From Acanthaster planci (taxonomy: Eukaryota > Echinodermata > Asteroidea > Valvatida > Acanthasteridae): 64,000 nt of DNA. Below the pieces are notes generated by a model, which worked only from the letters and a program-made list of their open reading frames with translations, searched no databases and was not told the origin of the DNA. Made by a program: the position numbers and the translations under genes. This document shows, one piece after another, positions 49,181 through 62,600 of this stretch (position 1 is the stretch's first letter; every line of letters starts with the position of its first letter). The stretch lies in the NCBI RefSeq assembly GCF_001949145.1, contig NW_019091411.1, positions 1,016,328 through 1,080,327 of the forward strand, given 5' to 3'.

Positions 49181-50155
49181 CAGTGTTGTAACCCAAGTCA
49201 TTTTTTTCGAAGTCAAGTCCCAAGTCAAATTCTAGCAAGTCAAGTCTCAAGTCATTTTTTCCAAGTCAAGTCAAGTCTCCAGTCAATTTTTCTAAAGAAT
49301 GTTTAATTTTATAATCTTTTAATGCTACATGTCTTACACACCACACTTCTTTTTTTTTGTCGAAGTTTCAAAATTTTTGAACCCAAAAATCACCACTTTC
49401 GGAGTAGACATGGTGTTCAGTCGCCATGTGTTGGGCAAGGAACAAAATTGGTTCCTGCCATCACCGTTATCTACATGTGTGCAGGAACCAGTTATAATAA
49501 TAATGTTTGGTGCGCGTGTGCATGATTGCAGTGCGAGAAGAGAAATCATACTGCTGGCATATAACCAGTGAATTTTTTTTTTTTAAAGTAACTTTCCCCC
49601 AAAAAAAATATTCAGGGCTTTTCTATTCAAATACATTGTTGTACATGTAATAGAATCTGACATAAGAGATTTTGAATTCACCGTTCCAGGTTGGTGCCTG
49701 GGTTGGCGCCTGGATTGGTGATGGTACATGTTGTCATTTTGCAGCCTTCGCACGCCTAGTGGTAAACCACTTAACAGTAAACAGTTACATGGGCTCTATA
49801 GAAAGACTGTTCTTAACGGATGTAATCAGACTACACAAAGGCCTATGCCCCAGGCCCACACAAACTTCATACAACTTGCATGCGCCATGCATGACGTACA
49901 TGTATGCATGATGTGCGGTAGTGCCAGTGGAGGAACGCAATGCGACGCTATGCGTGGTTCTTTTGTTAGTTTGTATTTTTATTTATTTTAAGAAAAGATT
50001 TAATGTCAACAAGTCATTTTTTTTTCAAGTCGAGTCAAGTCTTTTGTTTTCAAGTCAAGTCAAGTCTCAAGTCATTTTTCCCCAAGTCAAGCTAAGTCTT
50101 GAGTCTAAAAAATAGTGACTCGAGTCTGAGTCAGCGACTCGAGTCAACAACACTG
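49181..50155. mobile_element. Non-autonomous hAT-type DNA transposon, 975 bp
   Basis: The element begins CAGTGTTGT and ends with its exact complement ACAACACTG. It is flanked on both sides by the 8-bp direct repeat GTTATTGC (49173-49180 and 50156-50163). An 8-bp target duplication with CAGTG-type ends is the hallmark of the hAT superfamily. Subterminal zones at 49193-49288 and 50019-50150 are packed with CAAGT/AAGTC units (about 20 in all, plus GACTCGAGTC palindromes). In hAT elements such repeats can be transposase-binding sites. The interior of about 730 bp has only short frames and no transposase, so the copy depends on an autonomous relative. Confidence 0.85.
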
Positions 50156-53100
50156 GTTATTGCAAGTGTACATACAGACTGTCAAGACATCTCCAGTCCC
50201 ATTAAACAAATATCTTAAACAAATGTCAAACAAAATCAGATGCCACTCAATTTGCTCATTAAATTCACCACACGCATTTCCATTATAGCATTTCATTACC
50301 AAACCCTTCGATATCAGACATGCACTGTGTAGGCAAAAGAACTTTCTAAAGGTTCCTTACATGGCTGGACACTTAAGTCCAACCACAGGACATCACAACA
50401 TCATTACTGTGCTGACTGTCAGCTATGGACACAGCTCACTTGCACTTGGTGAAAAGGCACCCTCTTGTTGAGAAGGCATTACCACTTAGAGGTGACATAA
50501 TCACAGAAATGGCATTTAAGGGGATACCTGTCACGTACTGGGGAGAGGGGCTGCATTGCTGCCTGTATCATGGAAGCTGTGATCCAAGGAGGCAACACTT
50601 ACCAATTTGTGAACTAAATTATTCCATTCACAGACGTGGGCTTGACTTTATGGAAAGGGAGCAATGGACACAACACAACTCAGGAAAGAAACACCAGGGT
50701 TAGAAATCAACAGACAGATTTTGTACTTGTAGCATGTCGCCACTCTGTGATTTGGACAAATTTAGTGCAATCAACAGAGCAAGTATTTGGTTTCAATTTT
50801 TGAATGAGCTGATTGATGACAAATACTCGTGTGTAAAGACTTCTGGCATAAGCATTTATACATTCAGCATGAAATTCACCAGGGTGTAACACACTCCTGA
50901 CGAGAATATAAAAGTTTAAGTTTCAACAAGCTGACAGAAGTTCAAGGTTCTCCCCATCTGCTGGGAAAAAGTGTTAGAGTTTAGACACAAAAGACGGTGC
51001 CAATTTTTACAAAAATGGGGAAAACACTTTTGTTGATGTCTTGCTGAACATTTAAAATTTTCTTTGAATTAAATTTCAAAGAGGTCTCAAGATGTGATGG
51101 AAATTGGAATGGCAAGTCTTCATTTGCACACAAAGCAATAACTTTTATGTCTTTTTAAAAGTTGAAAATGACTTTATATGTTTTTCGAATCTCTACAGTT
51201 GATAAATTTGCAGTAATGAATGTCTAATATTATTGCGACCAATCCCTCATTCACTTGCTGGTTTCAAGTTGTCAGGTTTCAAGTTTTAACAAGGAAGACA
51301 AGTTTTGTCTCATGTTGTAACCCTGCGCATAAATATCGTAACGTCAACAGCAACAGAAATAGATTAATCCTGTCAAGTGGTGTATTCTGAAAGGCTTTTA
51401 TATGTGTTGTATTAAGGCAGCAATCCACCAAGTGATATTTGATTGGAAGTTATTTGTCAAAGAATTCCCAGTCCAAAGGGTAACCGTCATTTAACCAGTG
51501 TCTATAAACAGAGAGGTTATCAATGCAGCATGTAGCCAACCCCATTAAGTCCATGTGGACACCAGGGGCAGATGATATCAGTGTCCGACCAGAACCTTAC
51601 CTTTAAAACATGCACATCATGTGCAGTGCCCCCCCGCTGTCAACAAATATATACATCCAGCCAGCCACGCACAATATATAATCCACAGTTCAGATATCCC
51701 ATACAAAAAAAAAGCCAACCCGGGTCTTCCGTATACGAATCCACCAGAGCAGAGAATTCCAGTCACAGATGAGGCAGTGAATAATGAACACACACATGCA
51801 CAGGCGGAGCTGGGGTTTCAACTCATGAATAAATATGTCTTCCACTCCAGAAATGTAATATATCCAAGGACAAGATCCGTTGATGGGCGCACACACGCAC
51901 ACACACATGTACACACCTACGTCACTTCAGTAAGGAGCGGGTAATCAAATCCTGAGCTCTCGCCTGCACAGCGGCAAAAATTTCCCGACAAGCTGTCCAG
52001 GTTATGATCCCACAGTGTTAACCCATTATCCCGCTCAGTATTCCAATGTGTATACATCCAACACAGCCGTGCAAACGCCTGGGTTTTTTTTCTTGTAAAG
52101 TAACAGCTATTAAGGATCAGAGGGTGCACTGGATGACAACGCACTTGCTCATCGGCCAAGCTGAGGGAATTCCTATTATTTTGCTACAATGTAGGATCAA
52201 CCTATTACTTCTCCTCTCAGCATAAACAAGCCTCTCTGACCCCACCACTCACAAATTGCTGCCCATACACACACACACATACAGCAACATCACACACAGG
52301 AAATGAGCCGTGCGGGGAGCTACCATCTCACCAAGAGGGGTGTGCACAGACAGTCTGTCTGTGCCTGAAGCAGGGTGTAAGATGAGAGTTTATTTTCAGT
52401 GGGGGTCTGTGGCTTCAAAGAGGAAGATAATTGATCTGAGATGAGAGATTGTTTCCTCCCCCCAGAGATGATTTCTGGCTAGTTTTCCAGTCCCTCTGAA
52501 TTACCACCAGTTGTCTCCTTTCTAAGATTGAAGACACACTGTTAATTTCCCAGCAGAAGACCCCCCCCAAAAAAAGCAGTAATGATGAATAGCCCCCTCT
52601 GTTGACAATAACTGGTGACAGAAAATGACAATCTGAGGGGGAAATTTAGACTAGAACCTTTCAGCAGAACAAGCACCCTAGAAATGATCGGATTTTGCTG
52701 GTCAATTCCTCAGTTTCTTTCAGTTTTGTGGGATCGTTCAACCATCATCAGTTCTACTTAGATTCGGTTTCATTTTTCAAATGAGCGGTAAACCCTTGTG
52801 CGGATTTCACAACCACCACTTCTTGCTTCTTTGACAATGGCACATCTTGAATACCTTGAGTAACCCAACAATAACTTTCAAGTTTTCAAACTCATATTTT
52901 AGAAACATGACCAACAGTTGCACAGTGCTACCGTACTACAAATTGAACTCACTGATTGCTGAAGTAACTCTGTTCATTCACTCATTTGTGACTTCTTGAA
53001 AACGGGCACTTTACAACTCGACAAAACATACAGATTGTGCAACTTCTGAACATAAGCACTGTCGACCAGTACATTAAACCTCATTCTATCTTGTGTTGCA

Positions 53101-54874
53101 AAAGTACCTGCTCAGTGATCCACATCCAGGGATCAGTCTCAATTTGAGTGAGTACTCAACTTCCTTTGGTGTTAATTTCCAGTTCCACATCAAAACTGTG
53201 ATCAAAATGCAGCTTTGCATCTGTTGTTCCCTCCTGGCTTCCAAAGGAAAGTGTACATAAACAAAACAAAACAGAACAGAGGCCCATTTGGTGCATCTCA
53301 CACCGGGCAGAAACTATTAACAGAATCCCTCAATCATCCTCCTTGCCCATCAAAAGGCTACTGTGGTGCTTGATGTTCATCACCTGCTTGGATTGGAATA
53401 GTATTAACTGATGTTAAACAGCGGCTGTGCATCTTTGAATGTGAAACAAAGGTGCCTGCTAATACCTGTACACATTGGACACAAACCATCCAGTTTCCTG
53501 ATAGCCATTCAGTGACGTCAAATAGCCTATTACAACAGGTGCATGCCCATAATTTTAAGTGTTCAGTTCTGTAGTATATACATCCATGGACAAATTCCAC
53601 CTCTGCATTTATCCCAGTGTTTGGGAAAACAGTAAATATTTCCATACATCACTCACAGAATGAACTAGAAAGGCAGTTTCCTTATGTAGATTTCATTTCT
53701 TTTGAGGATAGATCCATATGTTGTGAAGTTCCTCCCAGTGTTGTAACTGATAACGTGCACATCAATAATAGGCATGTAGACAATTTGAAAGTTTATCCAT
53801 TGAAATGCTCGTACCAAAAGGTTACATCGTAAGTCAATGCACATTTTTTCCCCTGATTTTAGGATACACTCCCAGTAACCTTGCATTCATATCTGGTGGT
53901 TTGCTCATTAGAAATATTTGTACAAAATCCGCAAATTTGCAACTTGCAATTTTAGTTGTACTGACAATACTAAAAAGAAAAAGGATCTTCATTAATTTTT
54001 GAACAAGGATTTTATTCTCGTTTTAGTTTGTGATCGACAGTGCATGTATTGCTGTTCTACCTTTGGCAAGCCAATTTTCATCTTTTACATTTATCTTGAA
54101 AAGGAACCTGCTCACATATAGTTTAATGTCCATGTTTGTTTGTTTTAGTGATTGCAGTTTTTATGGATGAGTGTGTGTTTGTCTATTGGGGTGTTGGCAA
54201 CAGTAATGAGGTTCAGTTCCAGTTATGTTTTGAAATGCATCTGGGTTTTGGGTTGTGATGGCATATAAAAAATAATGATAATACTAATTTTTATAACAAG
54301 CAACGTTCTCCAAAACTTGTCATTTTCAGAAACCACTTATTCATGCATGGTAAAATTTGAACTCATTAGGAAAATTGATCCTCTGTATAGCTCAGACAGC
54401 CATCTGTTGAATGGGTCATATTTCCTCAGAACGGATAGACCACCCCACCCTCCATGAGTATCATACAATTCGATACATAAACAGAACACAGTATGGCCTA
54501 TTGGTCATGGATAGATTATCCACTCGATTTTGTTCACACGGACATGGCTAAATGTATGTATTTCCAGCCACAACAACAGTGACAATTTCCCCCACCCCCA
54601 TCCCCCGGGGCACACACTCTTCGTGAATTCACAAATTAAACTTGGCTCAATATTCATGACCGTCCAGGAATCCCTGTTATCCCCAAAACCTGATGAAATG
54701 ATGCTGGATTGTACAAATGAGAATTAATCCTTCTGGGAAATTTTACCGCTTTCCGTAGCAACAACGGCTCCTCAAATACAAGGAAACTACTACAACTGAA
54801 CTTGTTCAATTAATGCCAAAAACATAACCACAAGAACCAAAAAAAAAAAGAAAGAAATTTCAATTCACATACAA
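50156..54874 (-). other. Non-coding, probably 5' intron of the AFF gene
   Basis: No exon recognised. It contains dinucleotide (CA)n stretches near 51892-51910 and 52266-52278 and many homopolymers. The short open frames do not resemble proteins. Confidence 0.6.
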
Positions 54875-54889
54875 CATCAACATGCTTCA

Positions 54890-55068
54890 TCATCAGCATC
54901 TCTTCAGTCTCCTGTTGATGGACTGAGCACGCAGTCCAAAACGTTGAGTATACTCCTGGTTCTTTTCAGAACCACACATACTCATAAAAGGTATATTCCT
55001 TAGCATGGTGCTACCGCAAGCCTATCCACCCGTTGCTGTTTTTCACCATGAATAGCCTGAAATTCCAT
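54890..55068. mobile_element. Short retroelement insertion with 15-bp target duplication; Penelope-like tail
   Basis: The 15-base sequence CATCAACATGCTTCA flanks the 179-bp insert perfectly (54875-54889 and 55069-55083). The insert holds CTGTTGA, a 6-bp stem TGGACT/AGTCCA around an 8-base loop, then AAACGTTGAG (54912-54948). This is the layout of the hammerhead ribozymes known from Penelope-like elements (CTGATGA, stem II, GAAACGTT). Two core positions differ from consensus, so it is probably inactive. No reverse transcriptase is present, so this would be a truncated copy. Confidence 0.6.
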
Positions 55069-55083
55069 CATCAACATGCTTCA

Positions 55084-57384
55084 GAATGTGTAATTTATAT
55101 GACACTGTAAATATCTTTTCCTACTGTCAGTTTTCCATTGGAAACTTGTCCAAATAACAAGCCTCAAATAAATACCATGTATACACAGTGTCTATTCTTA
55201 ACATGGAATTTTGTACCCGTTAAGTTTTTTTTTCTTTTAATCTGAGCATAGCACGTAGGCTCACAGGCCTCCAAGACAAGAATCTTTTGATTGCTTAATC
55301 ATTTTTTGCTTAATTGTGGTTTTGATTAGACAAACATTTATTTAATGATAATTTTCTGTTCTCCACATTTTAATTGATTATACTGTAATGAAGAAGTAAG
55401 CAGTTCATCAAGAGATCTTCCGAAGGAAACTGTTTCTGTTAAAGAGTCTTTACAATACAAGTCATCTATTCATGCCTTTCAACTTAGCTGGCCCTACTTT
55501 GGATCTGTTCTTTCATTTCTAGATTTCAAACTGATGTTTAGGATTTGGGGTTCAAATGAATTTTCTGAGTGGAAGCCTGCAGGCCAATTCTCATCCAATT
55601 GATCTAACAAGAAAATCAACACATCAATCAATCAGTCCAGTAGCCAAATAATACTTGCAGGTTGTGTAAGCTAAATAACGGGACAACTTCTGGCCTGTTG
55701 CACTAGCCGTCTGACCACAACAAACAGAATTTTCATAACTACCAGAGAGGTCCACCTGAGTCATGCTGATGGTGAGTTACCCCAGCGGAAATGCTGCAAC
55801 TAGTCATCATGACGTACTGATTTCATATCTGCTGGGGCTTTACACATCCTACAGGCACAGTGTTAACACCTCATTCAACCTCACTGTCAGGACCCTTGCA
55901 AGCCACTTTTGACACACACACACACAGCCACTTTATGGGCGTGACTTCCCGGTGGATGCGGGATACAGTATAGGAGGAGGGGAGCTTGGCCTTGTACCTC
56001 ATCAAATACTTGAACCGTTTTCCACACTGGTGGGTGAAAGGTGAATCAGTGAAAGTGAAACCTGGTCACGGTGTGCTGGCAAACACAAATGCTGAAGGAA
56101 GCTTAACCTGTACAGCGCATACAATTCTTTTGATTACTTGAGAGTATGAACCAACCTTCCTAATTACCGATCAACACCATCCGGGTATAAGGAAATTGTT
56201 TGAATGAGCCGACACTACTGCTTGGAAAATTTCCATGGTAAGCTAAAAACTAGAACAAAACACTGAGAAGTGAAAACCACTCACAGGGGACACATACATG
56301 TACATGTAATGCATGACAACTGGGCTGGTAGCCTGTTTCTACTTAGCTAATATTTCGTATACTAAGCAAATCAAATTCCACGCCTAGTGGCTCTGCAAAA
56401 TTAGTTCCTATGCACCAGAATTAAGACTTCAGGCATTCCAATGTTGTCCTTCTCCAAAAAATCAATCAATTTTACCGCTCACAATATAACCCACATCAAG
56501 TTTGATTCCCTTGGTGTATCTTTTTTTATAACACTCATCCACAGGAACTTACTACACTTACAATGCGTGCAAACTCTCGATAAAAAACAGCAAACACGAA
56601 GTTAGCACTTGTTCCTGACAGTGTTCCGTTCCTGACAGTGTTCCTGACAGTTCTCTGAACTCCCTGCTTTTTTATGTACATGATGTACAAATATGCCTCG
56701 GGCCTCTAGCCACAATGACTTTTTAAAGATATCTAGGAGGACAAAGCAAATGCAGAACAGTTAACCCCCAAATCAAAATACAACAAGATAAAACACAAAA
56801 CACCAAGGCACAAAAAACATCAAAGCATACAATATTTTTGTATGATCCCTTTTCACCATCATGAACAACTCAAAGTGAGCAAAAAATAATGGAAAACAAT
56901 TAAAAAGAAAACAAAAGCATCAAGTACTATTTTTATCACAGCTATATTGATCAGAACCAGTGCAGTATGATCATGATCCCTAGCTTCTGGCTATCTGACA
57001 TTACCTACCAACAATACTCATCTGTGACAAGTAGCCGTACGCCCACGCATGCAGGCACACAATGCAACATATTTGTGGAGCCAGCAAGACCAGGAAACTC
57101 TCCCTCTTTCTGTCCTTGCATTTGTATTTCGGAGAATTACCATGCTTGTCCCTCACATCACAGTCTGAATTATCTCGTTGGGCCAGATCATTGTGAGAGA
57201 CATGATTCTTACCTTTCTAGGAAATTCCATCTGGCACTCAATGAAGAGTCTGCACACGTCCGTTGGCAGACAGCTTGGAACCTTCCGACACGCAAGGTTG
57301 GACTACTTGTAAACATTCTTTTTCCCCTAAACACTTCACCTCTGGTGCCCTCTGTTCAATTCCTGACAAGTGCAACAATATGTG
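55084..57384 (-). other. Non-coding, probably 5' intron of the AFF gene
   Basis: AT-rich sequence with a (CA)8 run at 55911-55926 and a short CCTGACAGTGTTC duplication at 56613-56653. No gene recognised on either strand. Confidence 0.6.
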
Positions 57385-57502
57385 CGATTCCCAATAGTGC
57401 GCCTCCAAGAGATTGAAACATGTTGGCCAATCAGGACGCGCAAAATCTGTCGACTCTTTCCGAACGCTTTTCAAACTCTTGGAGGCGCACTACTGTGAAT
57501 CG
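57385..57502. mobile_element. Foldback/MITE-like element, copy A
   Basis: The left end CGATTCCCAATAGTGCGCCT, continuing through CCAAGAGATTGAAA, is the inverted copy of the right end (about 31 of 34 bases). Between the arms lies TTGGCCAATCA followed by CGCGCAAAATCTGTCGAC, which is also present in copy B at 59.4 kb. Homology may extend past 57502 toward CCCATTGG. No coding capacity. Confidence 0.6.
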
Positions 57503-59443
57503 CCTGCCCGCCCATTGGAAGCGCAGACAGGAAAATAGTGCTTCTGAACAAGCCTTTTGGAACCCCTGCCCCACAAAAGGAATGAATGGGTTAAACCAGC
57601 CATGACTAGACAGGTTCACTGCACATTGTATCATCAGTTAACGGTCACTCACACTGCCTCTGCCCTGTAGGTTTCTCATCACGGTACTATCATCTCCATT
57701 CAACTGGAGAACCATCCCTGAACGATGATGATGCTTACACACTTTTGTCACAGTCAATCTAAGCAGAACAATTCCAGGCAGCGTGAAGCACTGTCCTTTC
57801 AACATCTTGTACTCCCCCCCCCAATTTCACAAATTGTTTTTTCGTCCAATTGTATGTCTTCAGTAATTTATCATTTTTGGCAAGTTGTCATTTTTTTTCC
57901 CACAGCTAAACTGATTGGAATAACATACACTCCCGCAGTAAATTAGCAAGTCATTTCAGACAGTACAGATGCTTTGAATAATGAAAAGGCAAACCTCCTC
58001 ACACTGCCAGGATGGATTTTTATTCTTCTCATAAAGAGACACTTTGTAAGTACAAATGATAATTTACAGACAAGCCAATTTATACTGACCTCTGAAGAAC
58101 CCTACCCTCTTTTTACGCTTTATGTACATGTATTTGAAATATACATATATATACTGGCAGGTATCTATATGTACTGTATCTGCAATATTGTAATGCATTT
58201 TGCTGCAATCCTAATTAATCAAAGTGGACAATTGATGGACAAATATTTTTAACACCCTCACTCTGAAAATGTGACATTTTGTGAGAATGATATGTTTGAT
58301 GCTGATGTGTCAAAAATGTGACAGCAGAAAAAAATCAAGGGATTCCTCAGCATGTCCCCAAAATGTGTTGCCATGGCATCAAGAGAAAATCAAGAGCACG
58401 TAGATTCCTAACCCTTGCCCCCCATCTGTAATAAATTTGCCCAGAACTACACATGCATGTGTAGTTTTAAGTAACAAATGAAAAACGCTGTTATCACTCA
58501 AATTGTCAATTGCCTTGCTAGGACAATGCAGTAGCACAAACAAACACTGTCCTCATTGCATGTCGCAGTATTCATGCAGACATCTTCACCAATAACCAAA
58601 CAGGAAGTCTCTGGCCCACACATCCAGCCCTACAACTTCATCCAGCTCAAATAAATTACTCTACGTGTTCAGCCCAAACCGGTTGGCTTTTTACATTTTA
58701 AAGCACCAATGATCAAGGAATGAAAATAACAAGTCGTTAATAAAAATGACTGCCACTACACTCACGATTCCGTAACGTGTTGTACAACAGATTGTTTTGA
58801 ATTCGGATTCACACAAAAAATTCTTGATTTAAGAGTATATGCATGCGGCAAAGCACATTAATTATTAACTCAATACACACCAGAGCAAAGGACAATCCTT
58901 CATCTGCTCTCAAGAATCAGGGTTTTCTTAATAAAAAATGCATCTCCTGTGGATCACGGGTTTCCACAGAAACCAAAGAAATGAATACATAATCTGTAAT
59001 TCCATTTAAACAAAGTTTCAACATCAATTTGATACAAGGGTTGTTTCAAAATTGCTGACAGGAGTGGTAGCATTCAGAGCGAGATTTGCTCATCAATGCA
59101 AGCACAGACAACCCTTTCCTCTAGTGTCAGGTGCATGAATAGCACTGGCCACGGGGTGTAACATGTACAGTGTATGTATTAAGGAATGCAGGGAACCGAG
59201 CAAATCCCATGGAGGTAATTCTTGAGGCTCAAGAGATGAGGTGGAATCTACTACATCTAGTGCAAAGGAGGTAGATGGGACAGTTGTGTTTACCTTGACA
59301 AATGCAAGTGACAATTCTCCTGTGAGAGCAACGTACATTTTTTTTGGTTAGGAACTGTAAGCAAATTTGCAGTGCTGCTTGAACAATTCATTTTTCTTTT
59401 ATGCACGAATTATCAGCTCCTACACTGTATGTTTGCAATATCC
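57503..59443 (-). other. Non-coding between two foldback elements
   Basis: AT-rich sequence with no exon or repeat that I can support apart from homopolymers. A long shared unit could span part of it, but I see no clear copy. Confidence 0.55.
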
Positions 59444-59605
59444 GTGTTTCACAATGGAGCACCTCCAAGAGTTTACAATGCGTTGGCCAATCACAATGCG
59501 CGAAATCTGTTCACCCTTTCCAAACGCGCACTCGGTCGACAGATTTCGCACACTGTGATTGGCCAACACGTTGTGAACTCTTGGAGGCACGCTACAGTGA
59601 ATCGC
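59444..59605. mobile_element. Foldback/MITE-like element, copy B
   Basis: 67-bp arms (59444-59510 and 59539-59605) are inverted copies at about 80%. Both contain CCTCCAAGAGTT, GTTGGCCAATCACA and GCGAAATCTGT, separated by a 28-base loop. It is the same family as the element at 57385 but with longer arms, so it can form a near-complete hairpin. The arms contain a CCAAT motif on each strand. Confidence 0.7.
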
Positions 59606-62600
59606 CCGTATTGTAGCATTGGTGGTAAAATTGACATAAACATGGTTTATGTTACCTATACATATACCTGTTACCTCATCAAAATTAATTTACCGATTAG
59701 TATGGGACAGATGGAAATTATATTCAGTGGGAAGCTTAAATATCGACATACAAATATATAAATTTCAAAACTACCGTACAATTTGAGAATATATCCTTTC
59801 AATATTCAATTCCTGAACTCCTCATAAACTCGACATTTGTAAAATATCCAATGTGCTTGAGTAATTTCCTTGGTTTATGCAACAGAGTTGTTCCAGTGAG
59901 ACTGACAATTAGAAATTGCAATTTTTCAATCTTTATCAAATAAGTGACCTACGTGCAGTAAATACTGACCTAATATCATGCCCATATGAATATATTTGCA
60001 CCTATTTATTAAATCTTACACACATACACGTATTATAAAGAAATTTATGATATCACATTAAGATCAATAACTTAAGCTGGGACTCATTAACGAAATAAAT
60101 TCTTCATGGCATGAGCAGAGCAAGTAACAAGAAACAAGACTTTTTGTTTGACCACTCGGCTAGAATGCAGAATAAGACAGCTCTAAGGTTAAAAAAAAAA
60201 TCAATAATTCATAGCAATCACCCTTTGGGGAATGGAGGAAAGGAACATTATTGCCAAAGTAGGGGCATTATGGCTTGAAAAATTCATGTGTGGTAACTAA
60301 ATACTTTATCTGATAGAACAAGCCAGTGTGTGATATGTACATGTATACGTACATAGACTGTACAGCAGGAATGAAGCATAACATGCGAGTTGAAAAGAGA
60401 GAAGAAATCTGGCTATCAAAAAGAAAAACTTAATGACAATCTTCAATATTTTCTGAATTAAAACTATGCGACAAGCAAAATGATTAATAAAACAATGGCA
60501 CAAATTGAAAGCTTCGCCAGAAACAAACTTCCTAAGTGCATACAACATAGAATCACAACAACCATGAGGGCTGCACTTTAAATGTTTTGACAAGGATGAA
60601 TAACAAAGATGTGTGCAAAAAAGAACTAAACAAATGATACCTACATATTTATATGTTCTTTTTATGCGTAAAAAATATGTAGTAATGTCACATTCCACAG
60701 TAGGTTTGTGGGAAAAAACGTGCCAAATTATAGAGCAACCAAAAACAAGCAACCAAAAATGAAGAAGTGCCGGTAAATCACTTCATAGCCCACCACTGAT
60801 GAGGACCAGGGCAAGAAAAGAGAGGATAGAAAAAATGTGTGAAGGGGAAAATGACTTGTCACAATACATAACAATGGCGTTCTCTCTCAACACTTCAATT
60901 TACGGCTCCAGAAAGTGCATGCGTAATTTGATATATGGCGAATGAAAGAGCGTGGCAAGGATATGGATATTGAATCACACCGTCTGCTTGGTAATTTACA
61001 GGCGATGCACTGGTGATTTGCGAGTGCTGGCATTCTCCCATTTCAGAATGTGTTGTTCATTATATACAAATAGTCCGTAGTTTCTGCTCGATATTATATA
61101 TTCGCAGTCATTTTTTTGTGTGTGAGCATTGCTACTTATTTTTTCCAATTTTTCGTCACTTCCTGGGATGTCAATTTAACAAGCAATATTTGATGCAATG
61201 TTTAAAACACTAGGAAGACAACACTTCCTGATAACATTTTCCAAAAAAAAAGACAGTTAAATCTCTTTGTACATCTATCTAAAAATGCTGAACTGAATTT
61301 GAACACAAACACTTCCATTGTTAAAATAATCAGCACCGAGACAAATGTGGGGAATCTCATTTCATTATGGCAGGAAAAAGAAAAACCATGATAGTAAAAT
61401 CATATAAACCAAGTTATTCCATTACACTGCCACATTAATAAGATCCAAGTTGTATTCTCTCAACAACGCCAAACAAGTATTTCAAGCCCTATGAACAAAT
61501 ATATGAGATTTTTTTTATTGAGGATGGGCAACGATATCATTTTCATATCACTAACTCTGAAACGTGTATTTACTCAAAGCAATCAATTTCTGTTGCCAAA
61601 GTTTGACGAAATTTAGCTCAAAGGCTCTCTCACAGCAAGACAAATTTCCCCAACTCTGATCAAAAGTTATTAAAGTGGATTATCAAGATCAAGAGGGGCT
61701 TCAGAATTTGACAGATGTTTGACATTTGTAGCACACTTCCTTGTTTAGGAGTAACTATCTTTTCATTGGAGTCTGATTCGCTTGGCTCTCTCCCCTCCTT
61801 CCCTCTCCTTCTTCCTACTGAAGAATTATTTTATCTTGGCATCCGCAGCCTTCTCCGGAAAAACGCAATTAAGCCCCACCGTTGGGCACAGGAACCATAA
61901 TGAAATTGTGCGCATTACGCCAACAGACAAACACAGATTGAAGGCAAGGACTCCCGAATGAAATCACGCCGGTGCAAAGACGGGTCCTTTAAAGGGGCAT
62001 AACGGGTCAAGACGATGCGACAAGCACTTGAACCCCCCCCCAACTTCTTCTGTGTAATACGCTGCTTTTGCAATGCCAGACTCCTGTGCTACCTGCTCAA
62101 AATTTATTTCACTAGACTACAAAGGAAATCTAACTAGAGCACATGTTGCATGCGAGATTTGACACATATACTTGACTGAATACCTTTAACATTTCTAAGG
62201 GCCTACCAGTAGCTCCACTGATCAACGGTTGGGATCTTTGACGACGAGGCATGGTGGCGGGGCCCCGCTTAAGGATAGGATTTACGAGACCAGGGAGGAA
62301 TCACAGCTCTGTATTTTGATCAGTTTTGATTAGGTTTGGGAGCTGGTTGAATGATAAATTGATGGTAATAACGGAGATTGTCGAGGGTGTTGGATTCAAA
62401 AAGTTAACTACTTCATGGAGTGAATTTTTAGACAAGCCCTAAAATGTCTAAGCTTACTTCTCATGTCATTTTATGGCATCAAATAAAATGTTCAAAAGGA
62501 AATGTTGGGCTTTATTGGAACCAATCCACACTGCAAATGATTGTATGACAATAATGTATAAATTTCACCGTGTAAATTTAATGTTTCCTAACTCAATGTA

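Noticed and set aside
53086-53301. Minus-strand frame ending at an AG|GTACTT donor with the right phase for exon a
   Set aside because: The peptide before the donor shows none of the motifs expected upstream of the LxDDL element.
60306-60752. 148-codon minus-strand open frame with hydrophobic stretches
   Set aside because: Looks like translated AT-rich DNA; no family resemblance, no signal of splicing or conservation.
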